Assembly (NCBI GenBank): GCA_035549015.1
Contig: DASZRW010000078.1
Location: 1 to 64,000 of the forward strand
DNA from: JAFDZV01 sp035549015
Lineage (GTDB): Bacteria; Bacteroidota; Ignavibacteria; OLB7
DNA: 64,000 nucleotides
Direction of reading: 5' to 3'
Positions within the stretch are counted from its first letter, which is position 1. Each line of letters starts with the position of its first letter. Below the pieces are notes generated by a model. That model saw nothing but the letters and a program-made list of their open reading frames with translations. It searched no databases and had not been told where the DNA came from. The position numbers and the translations under genes were made by a program. This document shows, in pieces, positions 28,683 through 37,386 of the stretch.

Positions 28683-31463
28683 TTACAGCTTCAGCGTGAT
28701 GCCGAGCGTGACAACCGGCGACTGCTTGTCCACGCGCGCGCGCCGGTCCGCCTCCATGAACACGACATCCTGCGCCAGAATATCCTTCACGCTCAGCTTG
28801 ATCTCGTAGTTGGTCAGGAAACTCTGCGAGATCGAAAGATCCACACGGTCCCGCGGCTGCTCCACGAGGTCCGGCGTAGCCGCTACGGAAACGGAACTGA
28901 TCCGCTCGCCGATCCTGTTGTACGCCAGGTTCACGGAGGTTCCCAGGTCCGCGTTGTCGTAGTAGATGCCCGCATTGATGATGTAGGGCGACTGTCCCTG
29001 CAGGCGGCGCTGGCGCTTCCCCTGTTCGGAGGTAAGGTCCAGCCTGGAATCCAGCCAGGTATAGTTCACGGAGAACGAAACTGGCGCAAGGGCCTCGGCG
29101 ATGAAGCCGAACGACTTCCGGACCTCCAGCTCCACGCCGGTGTTCACGCCGTTCGTGTTCTCCCATGTCTTCTCCAACTGCGTGGAGCCGGTTGGCAGGG
29201 CAACCTCCTCGATCGCATCGGTGAAGTCCTTGTGAAACACGCTCACCGCCAGCAGCTCACCCGGCTCCGGGAAGATCTCGAACCGTGCATCGTAGTTGGC
29301 TATCACCGTTCGCTTCAAGCCGGCGTTGCCGTACGTAAGCGCGTCGGAGATGAAGTCGTAGAACACACTCCGTGCAAACTCGCGGAAGTCCGGACGTGCA
29401 AGGGTCCGGCTGTAGGCGAATCGCAGATTGATGATCGGTGAAGCCTCGTAGACCAGGCTTGCGGCCGGCAACAGATCCTTCGTGGGATAATCCACGATCA
29501 GTGGTTTCGCATTCGCATCCACCGTGTGTACGATCACGCGCGAATTCTCCATGCGCGCACCGGCAATCAGGCGGAAGCGCTGCTCCGCGATCTCGAACGG
29601 AGCATCCGCCATGAGATAGGCTGCCGCCAGATGCGACTCGCCGCTGTACTTGTCCGACGGGCTCGTGGATTCCTCGATCGTGATGGAATCCGGGTTGATA
29701 TGCGACGGAATGAAGAGCGTATCGAGCGCCGCCGTTGAAAGCTGAATGCCCTTGTTCGAGAGCATGTAGGAGAACGAGCGCGTGCTCACGCGGCGGCTCT
29801 TGTTTTCTCCAAGACCGCCGAAGCGGATGCGTACGTCGCCGATCGGCAGCGTGGCATCGCCGCTGAAGCCGGCGAGATCCTCATCGAGATTCGTATACAC
29901 ACGCCCAACGCCGTAGGCATTCACCAGCGTGGGGCTGAGCGGCGTCTGCAGCGGCTGCGACGAATCACCGGCGGAACGTGCGTAGGTAATGCGCCGGAGA
30001 TCCGGCTCGTCGCGATATCCAAGCGAACCGAACCCCTTCCACTGGATGCGCAGATTGTTCAGCTCCGGTATCACATGGTCGCCCGCCACCTGTCCGCTGT
30101 AGAACGAACGCTGCAGGTACTGGAACACCGTTGGATGATTCTCGATGTCACCGTTGTTGATGCCGCTCACCTGGGTGAGCTGATCCTCGGCGGTGCGGTT
30201 GTATGTGTTTCGTATGCTGATCGTGTGAAGATCGCCAAGCTTGTAGCTCATGTTCAGAATGCCGCCCCAGAGCACGGAGTAGCTGTTCTGCACGCCGGAG
30301 TAATCGTACTTCGCAATCGACCCCAGCGTTGTATCGTAGCGGATGATATCCGTACGACCGTATGAATTGCGATACGAAAGGGCGGCCACCAGCCCGAGAT
30401 CGTTGCCGAGAACGTTGAAGCGATCGCCGTAGGAGAGAACGGCGCTCATGTTCGGCGAGGCAACCAGCGACTTGATCGCATAGTTGTTCGGAAGTTCGCG
30501 CGCGTAGCCGGCTATCTGCGCCGGAGTGTAGTTGCCACTGTTGCGCGTCACCTTCGCGGTGTCCGGGAAATCCGAGGGAAGTGCGCGGTTGCCGTCGTCG
30601 ATTCCCAGATAGTCCGTTGAACCGCGGGGCCCAAGCTGCATCTGGTTGAATGTGGTGCCGCTTACATAGCTGCTGGAGACCGACACACGAAACGACGGCT
30701 GGTCCGGAAAGTCTATCGTATTCAACTGCACGAGACCGCCGCTGAAGTCACCCGGCAGATTCGGCGTGAACGTCTTGGCAACGATCGTGTTCTCCAGCAG
30801 GCTGGAGGGAATCAGATCGAAGGAGAAGGCGCGCTTCCCCGGATCGGTGCTCACCATCGTCACGCCGTTGAGCTGCGTGTTGTTGTATCGCTCGTTGGAG
30901 CCTCGAATGTTGGCATAACGCCCCCCCACGATGGAGAGCCCCGTAACGCGGCCAAGCGCATCCGCACCGGTGGCATCGGGAAGGCGCCTGATCTGCGCCG
31001 CGGAGATGCCGTCGCTCACGTTCGCGGACTTGCGACGCTCATTCAGCAATGCGGACTCCGTCCCCGTGCCGGCCTTCGCATGCACAACCACATCGGCCTG
31101 TTTGATGGCTGCCGTCTCCAGCACCACGTCGAGCCTGGCCACGCCGTCGGCAACTGCAACATCAGTCACCTCCTCGGTCCTGTATCCCAGGTACGTCACA
31201 CGCACCGTGTAGCTGCCGGCGGGAACGCGCCGCACCGTGAACTCGCCGTGCATGTCGGATACCGCTCCAAGCTTGGTGCCAACGAGCGTAATGGTTGCAC
31301 GGAGCACCGGCTCGCCGCTCTCGCGGGACGTCACGTGCCCGCGCAGCTCGCCGGTCTGCGCGCGCAGAGCCAACGGTACGGTGATAGCGAGGAAGGCAAC
31401 GAGGAGGAACGCCCGCACAATTGCATGCAGGGCGTTCGCTCCGGATGTTCGGTCAGAAGTCAT
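28683..31463 (-). CDS. TonB-dependent receptor with carboxypeptidase-regulatory domain
   Basis: A 926-residue outer-membrane receptor. The signal peptide (ending PLALRAQ) precedes a CarboxypepD_reg-like domain (GELRGHVTSRESGEPVLRAT, GSYTVRVTYLGYRTEEV), a plug (ISAAQIRRLPDATGADALGR, IRGSNERYNNTQLNGV, PGDFSGGLVQLNT), and a long beta-barrel ending VVTLGITLKL. Start 31463 is chosen because it begins the exported sequence; 15 more upstream codons are open. It is probably an importer of a large or scarce substrate. It is 75 bases downstream of a T9SS-tailed secreted gene, which follows a beta-helix gene, so these three probably form an operon. The substrate cannot be predicted from sequence. Confidence 0.93.
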   Translation of the reverse strand: MTSDRTSGANALHAIVRAFLLVAFLAITVPLALRAQTGELRGHVTSRESGEPVLRATITLVGTKLGAVSDMHGEFTVRRVPAGSYTVRVTYLGYRTEEVTDVAVADGVARLDVVLETAAIKQADVVVHAKAGTGTESALLNERRKSANVSDGISAAQIRRLPDATGADALGRVTGLSIVGGRYANIRGSNERYNNTQLNGVTMVSTDPGKRAFSFDLIPSSLLENTIVAKTFTPNLPGDFSGGLVQLNTIDFPDQPSFRVSVSSSYVSGTTFNQMQLGPRGSTDYLGIDDGNRALPSDFPDTAKVTRNSGNYTPAQIAGYARELPNNYAIKSLVASPNMSAVLSYGDRFNVLGNDLGLVAALSYRNSYGRTDIIRYDTTLGSIAKYDYSGVQNSYSVLWGGILNMSYKLGDLHTISIRNTYNRTAEDQLTQVSGINNGDIENHPTVFQYLQRSFYSGQVAGDHVIPELNNLRIQWKGFGSLGYRDEPDLRRITYARSAGDSSQPLQTPLSPTLVNAYGVGRVYTNLDEDLAGFSGDATLPIGDVRIRFGGLGENKSRRVSTRSFSYMLSNKGIQLSTAALDTLFIPSHINPDSITIEESTSPSDKYSGESHLAAAYLMADAPFEIAEQRFRLIAGARMENSRVIVHTVDANAKPLIVDYPTKDLLPAASLVYEASPIINLRFAYSRTLARPDFREFARSVFYDFISDALTYGNAGLKRTVIANYDARFEIFPEPGELLAVSVFHKDFTDAIEEVALPTGSTQLEKTWENTNGVNTGVELEVRKSFGFIAEALAPVSFSVNYTWLDSRLDLTSEQGKRQRRLQGQSPYIINAGIYYDNADLGTSVNLAYNRIGERISSVSVAATPDLVEQPRDRVDLSISQSFLTNYEIKLSVKDILAQDVVFMEADRRARVDKQSPVVTLGITLKL

Positions 31464-31538
31464 CGTATGAAATGAGTCGACGTGTTCAGTGATCGAGCGT
31501 GCAATCATCGCTCATCGACCGGCGGGATTCCCCGCCGA

Positions 31539-32396
31539 TCAGTCCGCAAGGATGATCGTGCGAACGGAGGAGAAGCGTCCCGCGTTGATGCGGCAGTAGT
31601 AGCTTCCCGCCGGGAGATTGCGCGTGTCCAGATGGTTCGTATGCCGTGCGGGCGTCTGATCCTCGTTCACGACTTCCATCACCGCCTGGCCCAGCGCATT
31701 GTAGAGCGTGACGGTGACATGTGCGGGGTATGGGAGCACATAGCCGATCGTTGCACCCTCGTTCCGCTTCACCGGATTCGGCGAGGAGACGAGACCGAAG
31801 TTCAGAACGGCATCGGCTTCGCTCACATCGGCCGAGCTGATCGGGCCGGTGGTGACGATCGTCACCGTGGAGCTTACCGACGACGGGTTCGTGAACGAGA
31901 AGCTGGTGGTGCTCATCATGTCCTGCGCGGTCGGGTTGCCGTCACCATCCACGAACCGAAGCGCGGCACCGGTGAAGTACTTCGAGAGCGACGGCCACGT
32001 GAGCGTCACGGGGTATCCATTGGAACCTGGCTTGAAGCCGGGCTGCACGCGCAGACGGAACGTGTCGCTCTGCGTCGAGCTGGTGTATGCATGGTAGTTG
32101 CGCTTCACACCCTGCCCGAAGTCCTTGGAGCTGCCAACGTTCACCCAGCGCACATCGAACACCCCCTCCGGCGGCGCCGGCGGCTGCTCCTCCTCTCCCA
32201 GCGCAGCATCGCGGCCGTTGGTTGCCGACGGGTGGAATCCGAAGTAGAGCGTATCCCCGCCCGGCACGGTGCCGTCGCCGTGATCGGATACAGTAAGCGG
32301 AATGTCGCTGCTCACCTGGGCGCACAGAGGAGCCGCAGTCAACACGAGAAGCGCGGCGAGAGCAGAGAAGCGGGTATGGAGATTGCGTGTAGTCAT
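31539..32396 (-). CDS. secreted T9SS-tailed protein, short paralogue
   Basis: A 285-residue protein with a signal peptide (MTTRNLHTRFSALA...LCAQ), an uncharacterised N-terminal domain (about 27-185) and a T9SS type-A sorting domain at the end (SSPNPVKRNEGATIGYVLPY, LPAGSYYCRI, final ILAD). The N-terminal domain carries QPPAPPEGVFDVRWVNVGSS and DFGQGVKRN and is nearly identical in pattern to that of the larger protein at 35008-37335. The start at 32396 is chosen for the signal peptide; the frame is open 321 codons further upstream, but that part is out-of-frame shadow of the neighbouring beta-helix gene. It lies 59 bases after that gene. Confidence 0.85.
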   Translation of the reverse strand: MTTRNLHTRFSALAALLVLTAAPLCAQVSSDIPLTVSDHGDGTVPGGDTLYFGFHPSATNGRDAALGEEEQPPAPPEGVFDVRWVNVGSSKDFGQGVKRNYHAYTSSTQSDTFRLRVQPGFKPGSNGYPVTLTWPSLSKYFTGAALRFVDGDGNPTAQDMMSTTSFSFTNPSSVSSTVTIVTTGPISSADVSEADAVLNFGLVSSPNPVKRNEGATIGYVLPYPAHVTVTLYNALGQAVMEVVNEDQTPARHTNHLDTRNLPAGSYYCRINAGRFSSVRTIILAD

Positions 32397-32455
32397 GGGT
32401 TGTGACGCTGCGTTCAGTTGATGAGAGATTGTGTTGCCGTGTCCAGCTCCATACG

Positions 32456-34288
32456 TCATGGATTGAACGTGAGTGTTCCGGTTCCCAGAGACTTCACCCA
32501 GTAGGCTCGTCCCGGTTCTATTGTCGTAGCCACCGTATAACCGTTGTCGTATCCGAAGAAGCCGGATGCGAGAATCGTTCCGGAGACTGTGACGTTCGCG
32601 GCCGGCGCGGACACGCTGGCTCCAGAGGCCACCAGATTCCAACCGGGCACCACATTCACCGTGCGCGGAAGCGTAACGGCTGTCCCAACCTGCTGCACCA
32701 CGCCTCCCTGGGCCAGTTGTAGCCAGTAGCCGACGCCATCGCGCAGCATCGAGTCCACCGCGTAGCCGTTCGAAAACTTGAAGAGCGATGATGCCGCATG
32801 GGCGAACACGGAATCGCGCGAGGCGTTTGCCGGCGCATTTGCAAGCGCCACGAGGTTCCAACCGGCGTGATACATCACATATGTTGTCCGGTTCGGGCGA
32901 TAGTCGGTCCACGTCGTATCCCACTGGCGATCCCGGGCAAGCGCAGGATCGAAGGCTCCCTTGTAGGCCGTTGGCGTGAACGTGAAGTTGTTTGCTCCTG
33001 CCAGCATCGGATCGGTAAAGTCCGTGCCGGCCGCGGCGGGCGTTCCGGGAATCGGTCTGGGGTCCGGATGTTCGATATCCGATTGCGTCACCGCTACCAG
33101 ACCAACCAGCGGATGATTGCCGGGGTTCGCGTTCACGGCGGGAACACAGTTGAACCAACCGAAGGCCGCAGGCCCCTGCACGCCGTTCGCCGCCCATATC
33201 GGGCGCTGGCCGCCGATGGCCGTTGTCCGAAGCTTCAGATCGGCCGGCTGCGGGCATGCCGGCGGGATCGCGGCGATACCGGGCCCGTCCAGGCGGATGC
33301 CTTCCTGCCATCCCACGATCACGGAGTTGCACAGGCCGTAGCGCGTGTTGGCCGTCCACATCCCTCCGCTTCCGAACAGGCCGGTTGCCTGCGTGTCGCT
33401 GCGGAAGGGGCCGGCGAGCGTGGCATTCGATATCACCGGCCGCGAGAGGGGCGTTGCAACCGTTCCCGTTGCATCGTTGTAGGCCTCCAGGCCGTTCGAG
33501 ATACCGGGGTCGGCGAGCGTTGAATCGCGCATCCCGAAGAAGAACTGCCCGCGTCCGCGGTAACCGTTGGTCGTCTGGAAATCATCGTCCACGCAGGCGT
33601 ACGAAATCAGATGCTCCGTATTCACGGCACCGCCGAACCACTCGAAGGAATCCTCACCGCTGCAACTCACCTGCACGGCATCGATCACCGTTCTGTTTCC
33701 TACGCCCGCCATCGTCAGGCCGTTGCTCCTGAGCCCGCCTCCCAGATCTCCACCGGCGTACTCTATCCGGATATAGGAGAGAACTCCGCTGGAGTCTGCA
33801 TCGTTGTTGCCGCCGTACACGGCTCCGGTTCCACCCGGAAGCGTGGCGGTGCCACCCGGTGAGTTGATCACGGCTCGCCCAAGCAGGATCACCCCGAGCC
33901 ACTCGCCCGGTGCGCGAAGGGTCTGCGGGTTTGGCGACGTGAAAACAACAGGCCGCGCCGCCGTGCCGCGCGCATAGATCAGCCCGCCGCGCTCTACCTG
34001 CAGGCAGGATCGCACCCCCTGCCGGTTGCCGTAGATCAACGTGCCCGGTGCGATCGTGAGCAGTCCCCCGGAGACCACATGCACCGTGTTCACCATCTGG
34101 TATGCCGTATCCGCGGAGAGCGTTCGCACACCTGCAATGGTATCGGGCAGCGCAACGGCACCAGGAACCAACTGCCCCCTGGCGCTGCCGGCCGATGCCG
34201 CCATGCCGGTGCACAGCAGCAGCAACATCGCAGCGCGGCGCACCGCGGTTATGCATCCCAGGCTGGGCATCTTGTTGGTCACGATCAT
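32456..34288 (-). CDS. secreted beta-helix protein with tandem GWNLV modules (copy 2)
   Basis: A protein of about 610 residues, paralogous over its full length to that encoded at 37387-39174. The conserved core has VPGAVALPD, SADTAYQMVNTV, TIAPGTLIYGN, GGVILLGRA-like and SSGVLSYIRIEYAGG motifs, the EDSFEWFGG segment and a YNDATGT motif; this pattern resembles the Bacteroidota extracellular beta-helix family frequently found beside TonB receptors. Two GWNLV...GYW modules end the protein (final TGTLTFNP). The start is ambiguous (34324, 34288 or 34270); 34288 is aligned with the paralogue's start. A candidate leader element lies just upstream. Confidence 0.82.
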   Translation of the reverse strand: MIVTNKMPSLGCITAVRRAAMLLLLCTGMAASAGSARGQLVPGAVALPDTIAGVRTLSADTAYQMVNTVHVVSGGLLTIAPGTLIYGNRQGVRSCLQVERGGLIYARGTAARPVVFTSPNPQTLRAPGEWLGVILLGRAVINSPGGTATLPGGTGAVYGGNNDADSSGVLSYIRIEYAGGDLGGGLRSNGLTMAGVGNRTVIDAVQVSCSGEDSFEWFGGAVNTEHLISYACVDDDFQTTNGYRGRGQFFFGMRDSTLADPGISNGLEAYNDATGTVATPLSRPVISNATLAGPFRSDTQATGLFGSGGMWTANTRYGLCNSVIVGWQEGIRLDGPGIAAIPPACPQPADLKLRTTAIGGQRPIWAANGVQGPAAFGWFNCVPAVNANPGNHPLVGLVAVTQSDIEHPDPRPIPGTPAAAGTDFTDPMLAGANNFTFTPTAYKGAFDPALARDRQWDTTWTDYRPNRTTYVMYHAGWNLVALANAPANASRDSVFAHAASSLFKFSNGYAVDSMLRDGVGYWLQLAQGGVVQQVGTAVTLPRTVNVVPGWNLVASGASVSAPAANVTVSGTILASGFFGYDNGYTVATTIEPGRAYWVKSLGTGTLTFNP

Positions 34289-34324
34289 CGAATTCTCGGC
34301 ATACCGTTGAACATTCTGCGACAT

Positions 34325-35007
34325 CGGAGTAGTTCAACGGGCCCTCGACGCAGGCACGTCGTTCATCGGAGTGGGGATTGGATGCCGCGTGTCGGCAGAT
34401 GGGAAAGCGAAAGCCCCGTTGAGAGAATGCATGGCAGGGCATGCTTGCTCTCAACGGGGCTTGTTGTGCACAACGCTCCCGTACAGATCGGTTGTCGGCG
34501 TCACCCGCGGATATGCTGCGGGAAGAAGGGGGAGATCGCTGTGCTGAAGTGCCGTTGGGTGAGCGGCGCTTCATACCGGTTCATGTCGATCGGGCACAAA
34601 CATAGACCCCGCATCGACGCGCAACCAAGTTACGTTTTGCTTACGTCGGCTTCGGGTCCTCATCCCCTCGAAACGCCGCAGCCACCGGCCTTTGACGGCG
34701 GTGTTCCGTTGCCTGCGGAGCCGGGTGGAACAGGCTTTCAACTCCGCCTGGATCACTTCGTCCGCACCGGTCATCATCCGATGCCCCCTCTCCGGGAATA
34801 CGAATGGAGCGGCAGGCATGAGTTCGCGAGCCCGGAAGGTAGCCGATAGTGTTCGCATCGGGGAATCGTTCCGGCAGCCCTGAACGAGGCATGGCTGCCG
34901 GAAGCGATCATCGCTGATCGCTCCGGCAGCCATGGTAACTCCTCCTCCCTTCGTTGTCCGGCAGCAGGCGCCGCCGGAGTTGCACTCATCCCTTATCGAG
35001 TAGCTGC
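34325..35007. other. 683-bp intergenic region with leader/terminator-like hairpin
   Basis: No gene is supported here between the T9SS gene at 35008 and the beta-helix gene below it. The notable content is the nested hairpin (34411-34462) and the GGGAGCGTTG element (complement of 34471-34480), both listed separately. Confidence 0.6.
34411..34480 (-). promoter_or_regulatory. candidate leader: GGGAGCGTTG element plus nested hairpin
   Basis: On the minus strand GGGAGCGTTG (complement of 34471-34480) is followed by a perfect 15-bp stem (34411-34425 with 34448-34462) that encloses a small inner GCATG/CATGC stem, then TTTCGCTTT. It lies 123 bases before the beta-helix start at 34288 and 546 bases after the previous stop codon, so a 5' leader is more likely than a simple terminator. 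The same arrangement occurs before the paralogue at 39174. Confidence 0.5.
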
Positions 35008-37335
35008 CTAGTGAACAATCGTCACCCGCTGCGTCACCGACGTGCCGTTGGCCGTCAGCGTGCAGAAGTAGGTGCCGGCTGCAAGCTGGCTTCCGTTGAA
35101 TTCAACCGTGTGCGAACCGGCCTCCTGCGGAACGCTCTGAAGAATGCGTGCAACCTGCGCGCCCTTTGCATCGGTAACGATGAGCGACACGTTGGCGACG
35201 TTCTTCAGCGAGTAGCTGATCGTGGTCATGTCCTTCGTCGGGTTCGGAAGGGCGTTCAGCGAGAACGATGCGGCAAACTCGCGATCAACGGCGGCCACGT
35301 TCACGATCTCGTATTCCACCTTCAGTCCCTCGTTGTTCTGACCGCCGGCGATGATCGGCTCGATCACGCCGAAGCCGTTCGGGTTGGTGACGTTGTACGG
35401 CATCTGCATCAGCAGGTTGTTGCCTGCGCCGATCGCGTCGCCGGAGAGCGAGTAGATCAGGATGCGGATCTCGCCGTCAACAACCTTCTTCTGCACCGTG
35501 AAGTTCTGGGCAGCGATCGCGCTCAGCTTCACATCGAGATCGGCCGGTGCATCGGATGCCTTGAGCTTCATCTGAATACCCTTCACCGGAACCACGTTGT
35601 CCATCTGAACATCGATGCCGTTGTGGGCGATCGTGTAGAGGAACTTCACGTCGTAGATCGACATGCCCGGAGCCGGGCTGCCGGCCGGAACAACCGTGAT
35701 ATCGCCGCCGTCGGCCTTGAAGAGCTGCAGACCGTCCGGCCATGCCTCGTTGAGGATGGCATTCGCCACGAGCACAACGTCCTGCACGTTCAGATGGCCG
35801 TCGCCGTAGTTGTTGGCATCGCTGAAGATCTGCACGCCGGAAGGAGTCCACGTCGGGCTCCACGGGGCCAGATCGGCGCGATTCATCTGCCACGTTGCAA
35901 ACGTCTTGCGACCGAGCACAACGTCGATCATCTCGAGAATGTCCAGAACATCCACACGGTCGTCGCAGTTCACGTCGCCGCGCGAGGAGCTGTTGAACAC
36001 ACCATAGCTGGTGGTGTCGCGGTTGGCATCGATGCCAACGTTGGCGCTCAGACCCTCGCTGGTGGCGAGAACGGACTGAGGATCGCTGAGGTACATCAGA
36101 GCAAGCACCGTATCACCACCCGGAGCACCGTCGCACACCTTGATGTCCTTCACATCGTAGCGGATGCGGAACAGGCTGTCGTACGTACCGGCCGGGAAGT
36201 TGATCGTGGTATCCTGTCCGTACAGGATGATGCGAGCCTCGGCGCCGCTGGAGGCGTTGATCAGCTCGTAGTCGAAATTCCAGTTGGCCGGGTTGGTGAT
36301 CGACGGGCCAAGCTCCACCTTCTTCACCTTCAGCACCGTGTTCGGAACGTTCACCTTGAACTGAAGACCCTGCACCGGCGTGCCGCCGCTGTACTTGAAG
36401 CCGACATAGTCGCTGTAGACACCGTTGCTGTTGTCCATCACGCGGCGCGTAGCCGTCAGGAGGTAGATCCCCTCACCGCTGGAGGTAACCGCATTGAGGC
36501 CCACGTTCGCCGGCGAGCCGGCCTGATCGTGATACACGCGCAGCGTGCCCGTGAACGAACCCGTGGCCGGTGCGGAGAACTGAATGCCCACCTTGATGGA
36601 GGCGCCCGGAGCAAGCGTCTGCGGGAAGGTTGGCGGCGTGGCCACCACGAAATGCGTGTCGGTGGTGCGGATGCTGTCCACACGCACATTCGTTGCACCC
36701 GTGTTCGAGATCGTCACGGAGTCCGTGCGGTTGCCCGGCGTCGGGAAGTTGACGATGCCGAAGTTCAGCGGCGACGGCGAGACGGAGATTCCGGCGGACG
36801 GAGCCGACGGCTGAAACGTCGTGATCGTGATCGTGGACTGAACTGCCGACGGGTTGTTGAACGTGAAGCTGGTGGTCGTCTTCATGTCTGCGGTGAAGGC
36901 GTTTCCGTCACCATCCACGAAGCGGAGCGATGCCGTACCGAAGTAGCCGCTCAGCGAGGGCCAGCGGAGCGTCATCGGGTAACCGCCCGAACCCGGCTGA
37001 ACCTTCAGACGGAAGGTGTCGCGAAGGCTTGCGTTGTTGGCGTGGAAGTTTCTCTTGACGCCCTGGCCGAAGTCGCTGCTCGATCCAACGTTGATCCAGC
37101 GGGCATCGAACACGCCATCGGGCGGTGCCGGCGGCTGCTCGTCTTCGCCCATGCTGGCGTCCTTGCCGTTCGTGGCCGTGGGGTTCACGCCCCAGTGCAG
37201 CGTGTCACGGCTGGAGCCGTTGTCGGACACGATCAGCGTGATATCCGATGTAACCTGGGCGTAGGTCGTGCCGCCCAGTGCGACGAGTGCCAGAAGCATC
37301 GCCGCGATTCGTGTGATATATCTACGAGTGTTCAT
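35008..37335 (-). CDS. secreted dockerin/ASH-like T9SS cargo protein
   Basis: A 775-residue protein with these parts in order: signal peptide (to about 26, TYAQ); the QPPAPPDGVFDARWINVGSS domain (27-175) shared with the short paralogue; an ASH/HYDIN-like domain (about 180-285, LNFGIVNFPTPGNRTDSVTI); a cohesin-like beta region (about 300-440); a dockerin-type calcium-binding pair (GDVNCDDRVDVLDILEMID at about 453-471 and DANNYGDGHLNVQDVVLV near 506-523); a further beta domain; and a T9SS type-A tail (LPNPTKDMTTISYSL...TIVH). Start 37335 fits the signal peptide. It is 51 bases downstream of its beta-helix partner gene. Role is unknown; surface attachment via T9SS is expected. Confidence 0.88.
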   Translation of the reverse strand: MNTRRYITRIAAMLLALVALGGTTYAQVTSDITLIVSDNGSSRDTLHWGVNPTATNGKDASMGEDEQPPAPPDGVFDARWINVGSSSDFGQGVKRNFHANNASLRDTFRLKVQPGSGGYPMTLRWPSLSGYFGTASLRFVDGDGNAFTADMKTTTSFTFNNPSAVQSTITITTFQPSAPSAGISVSPSPLNFGIVNFPTPGNRTDSVTISNTGATNVRVDSIRTTDTHFVVATPPTFPQTLAPGASIKVGIQFSAPATGSFTGTLRVYHDQAGSPANVGLNAVTSSGEGIYLLTATRRVMDNSNGVYSDYVGFKYSGGTPVQGLQFKVNVPNTVLKVKKVELGPSITNPANWNFDYELINASSGAEARIILYGQDTTINFPAGTYDSLFRIRYDVKDIKVCDGAPGGDTVLALMYLSDPQSVLATSEGLSANVGIDANRDTTSYGVFNSSSRGDVNCDDRVDVLDILEMIDVVLGRKTFATWQMNRADLAPWSPTWTPSGVQIFSDANNYGDGHLNVQDVVLVANAILNEAWPDGLQLFKADGGDITVVPAGSPAPGMSIYDVKFLYTIAHNGIDVQMDNVVPVKGIQMKLKASDAPADLDVKLSAIAAQNFTVQKKVVDGEIRILIYSLSGDAIGAGNNLLMQMPYNVTNPNGFGVIEPIIAGGQNNEGLKVEYEIVNVAAVDREFAASFSLNALPNPTKDMTTISYSLKNVANVSLIVTDAKGAQVARILQSVPQEAGSHTVEFNGSQLAAGTYFCTLTANGTSVTQRVTIVH

Positions 37336-37386
37336 TGTGTCAGAGTGAGTTTCGTTTTGTTGAGTTCTGCCCAGCTTGTGCATCGA

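Noticed and set aside
32397..33359. N-terminal extension of the short T9SS protein to 606 codons
   Set aside because: The extension overlaps the beta-helix gene in another frame; the signal peptide at 32396 marks the true start.
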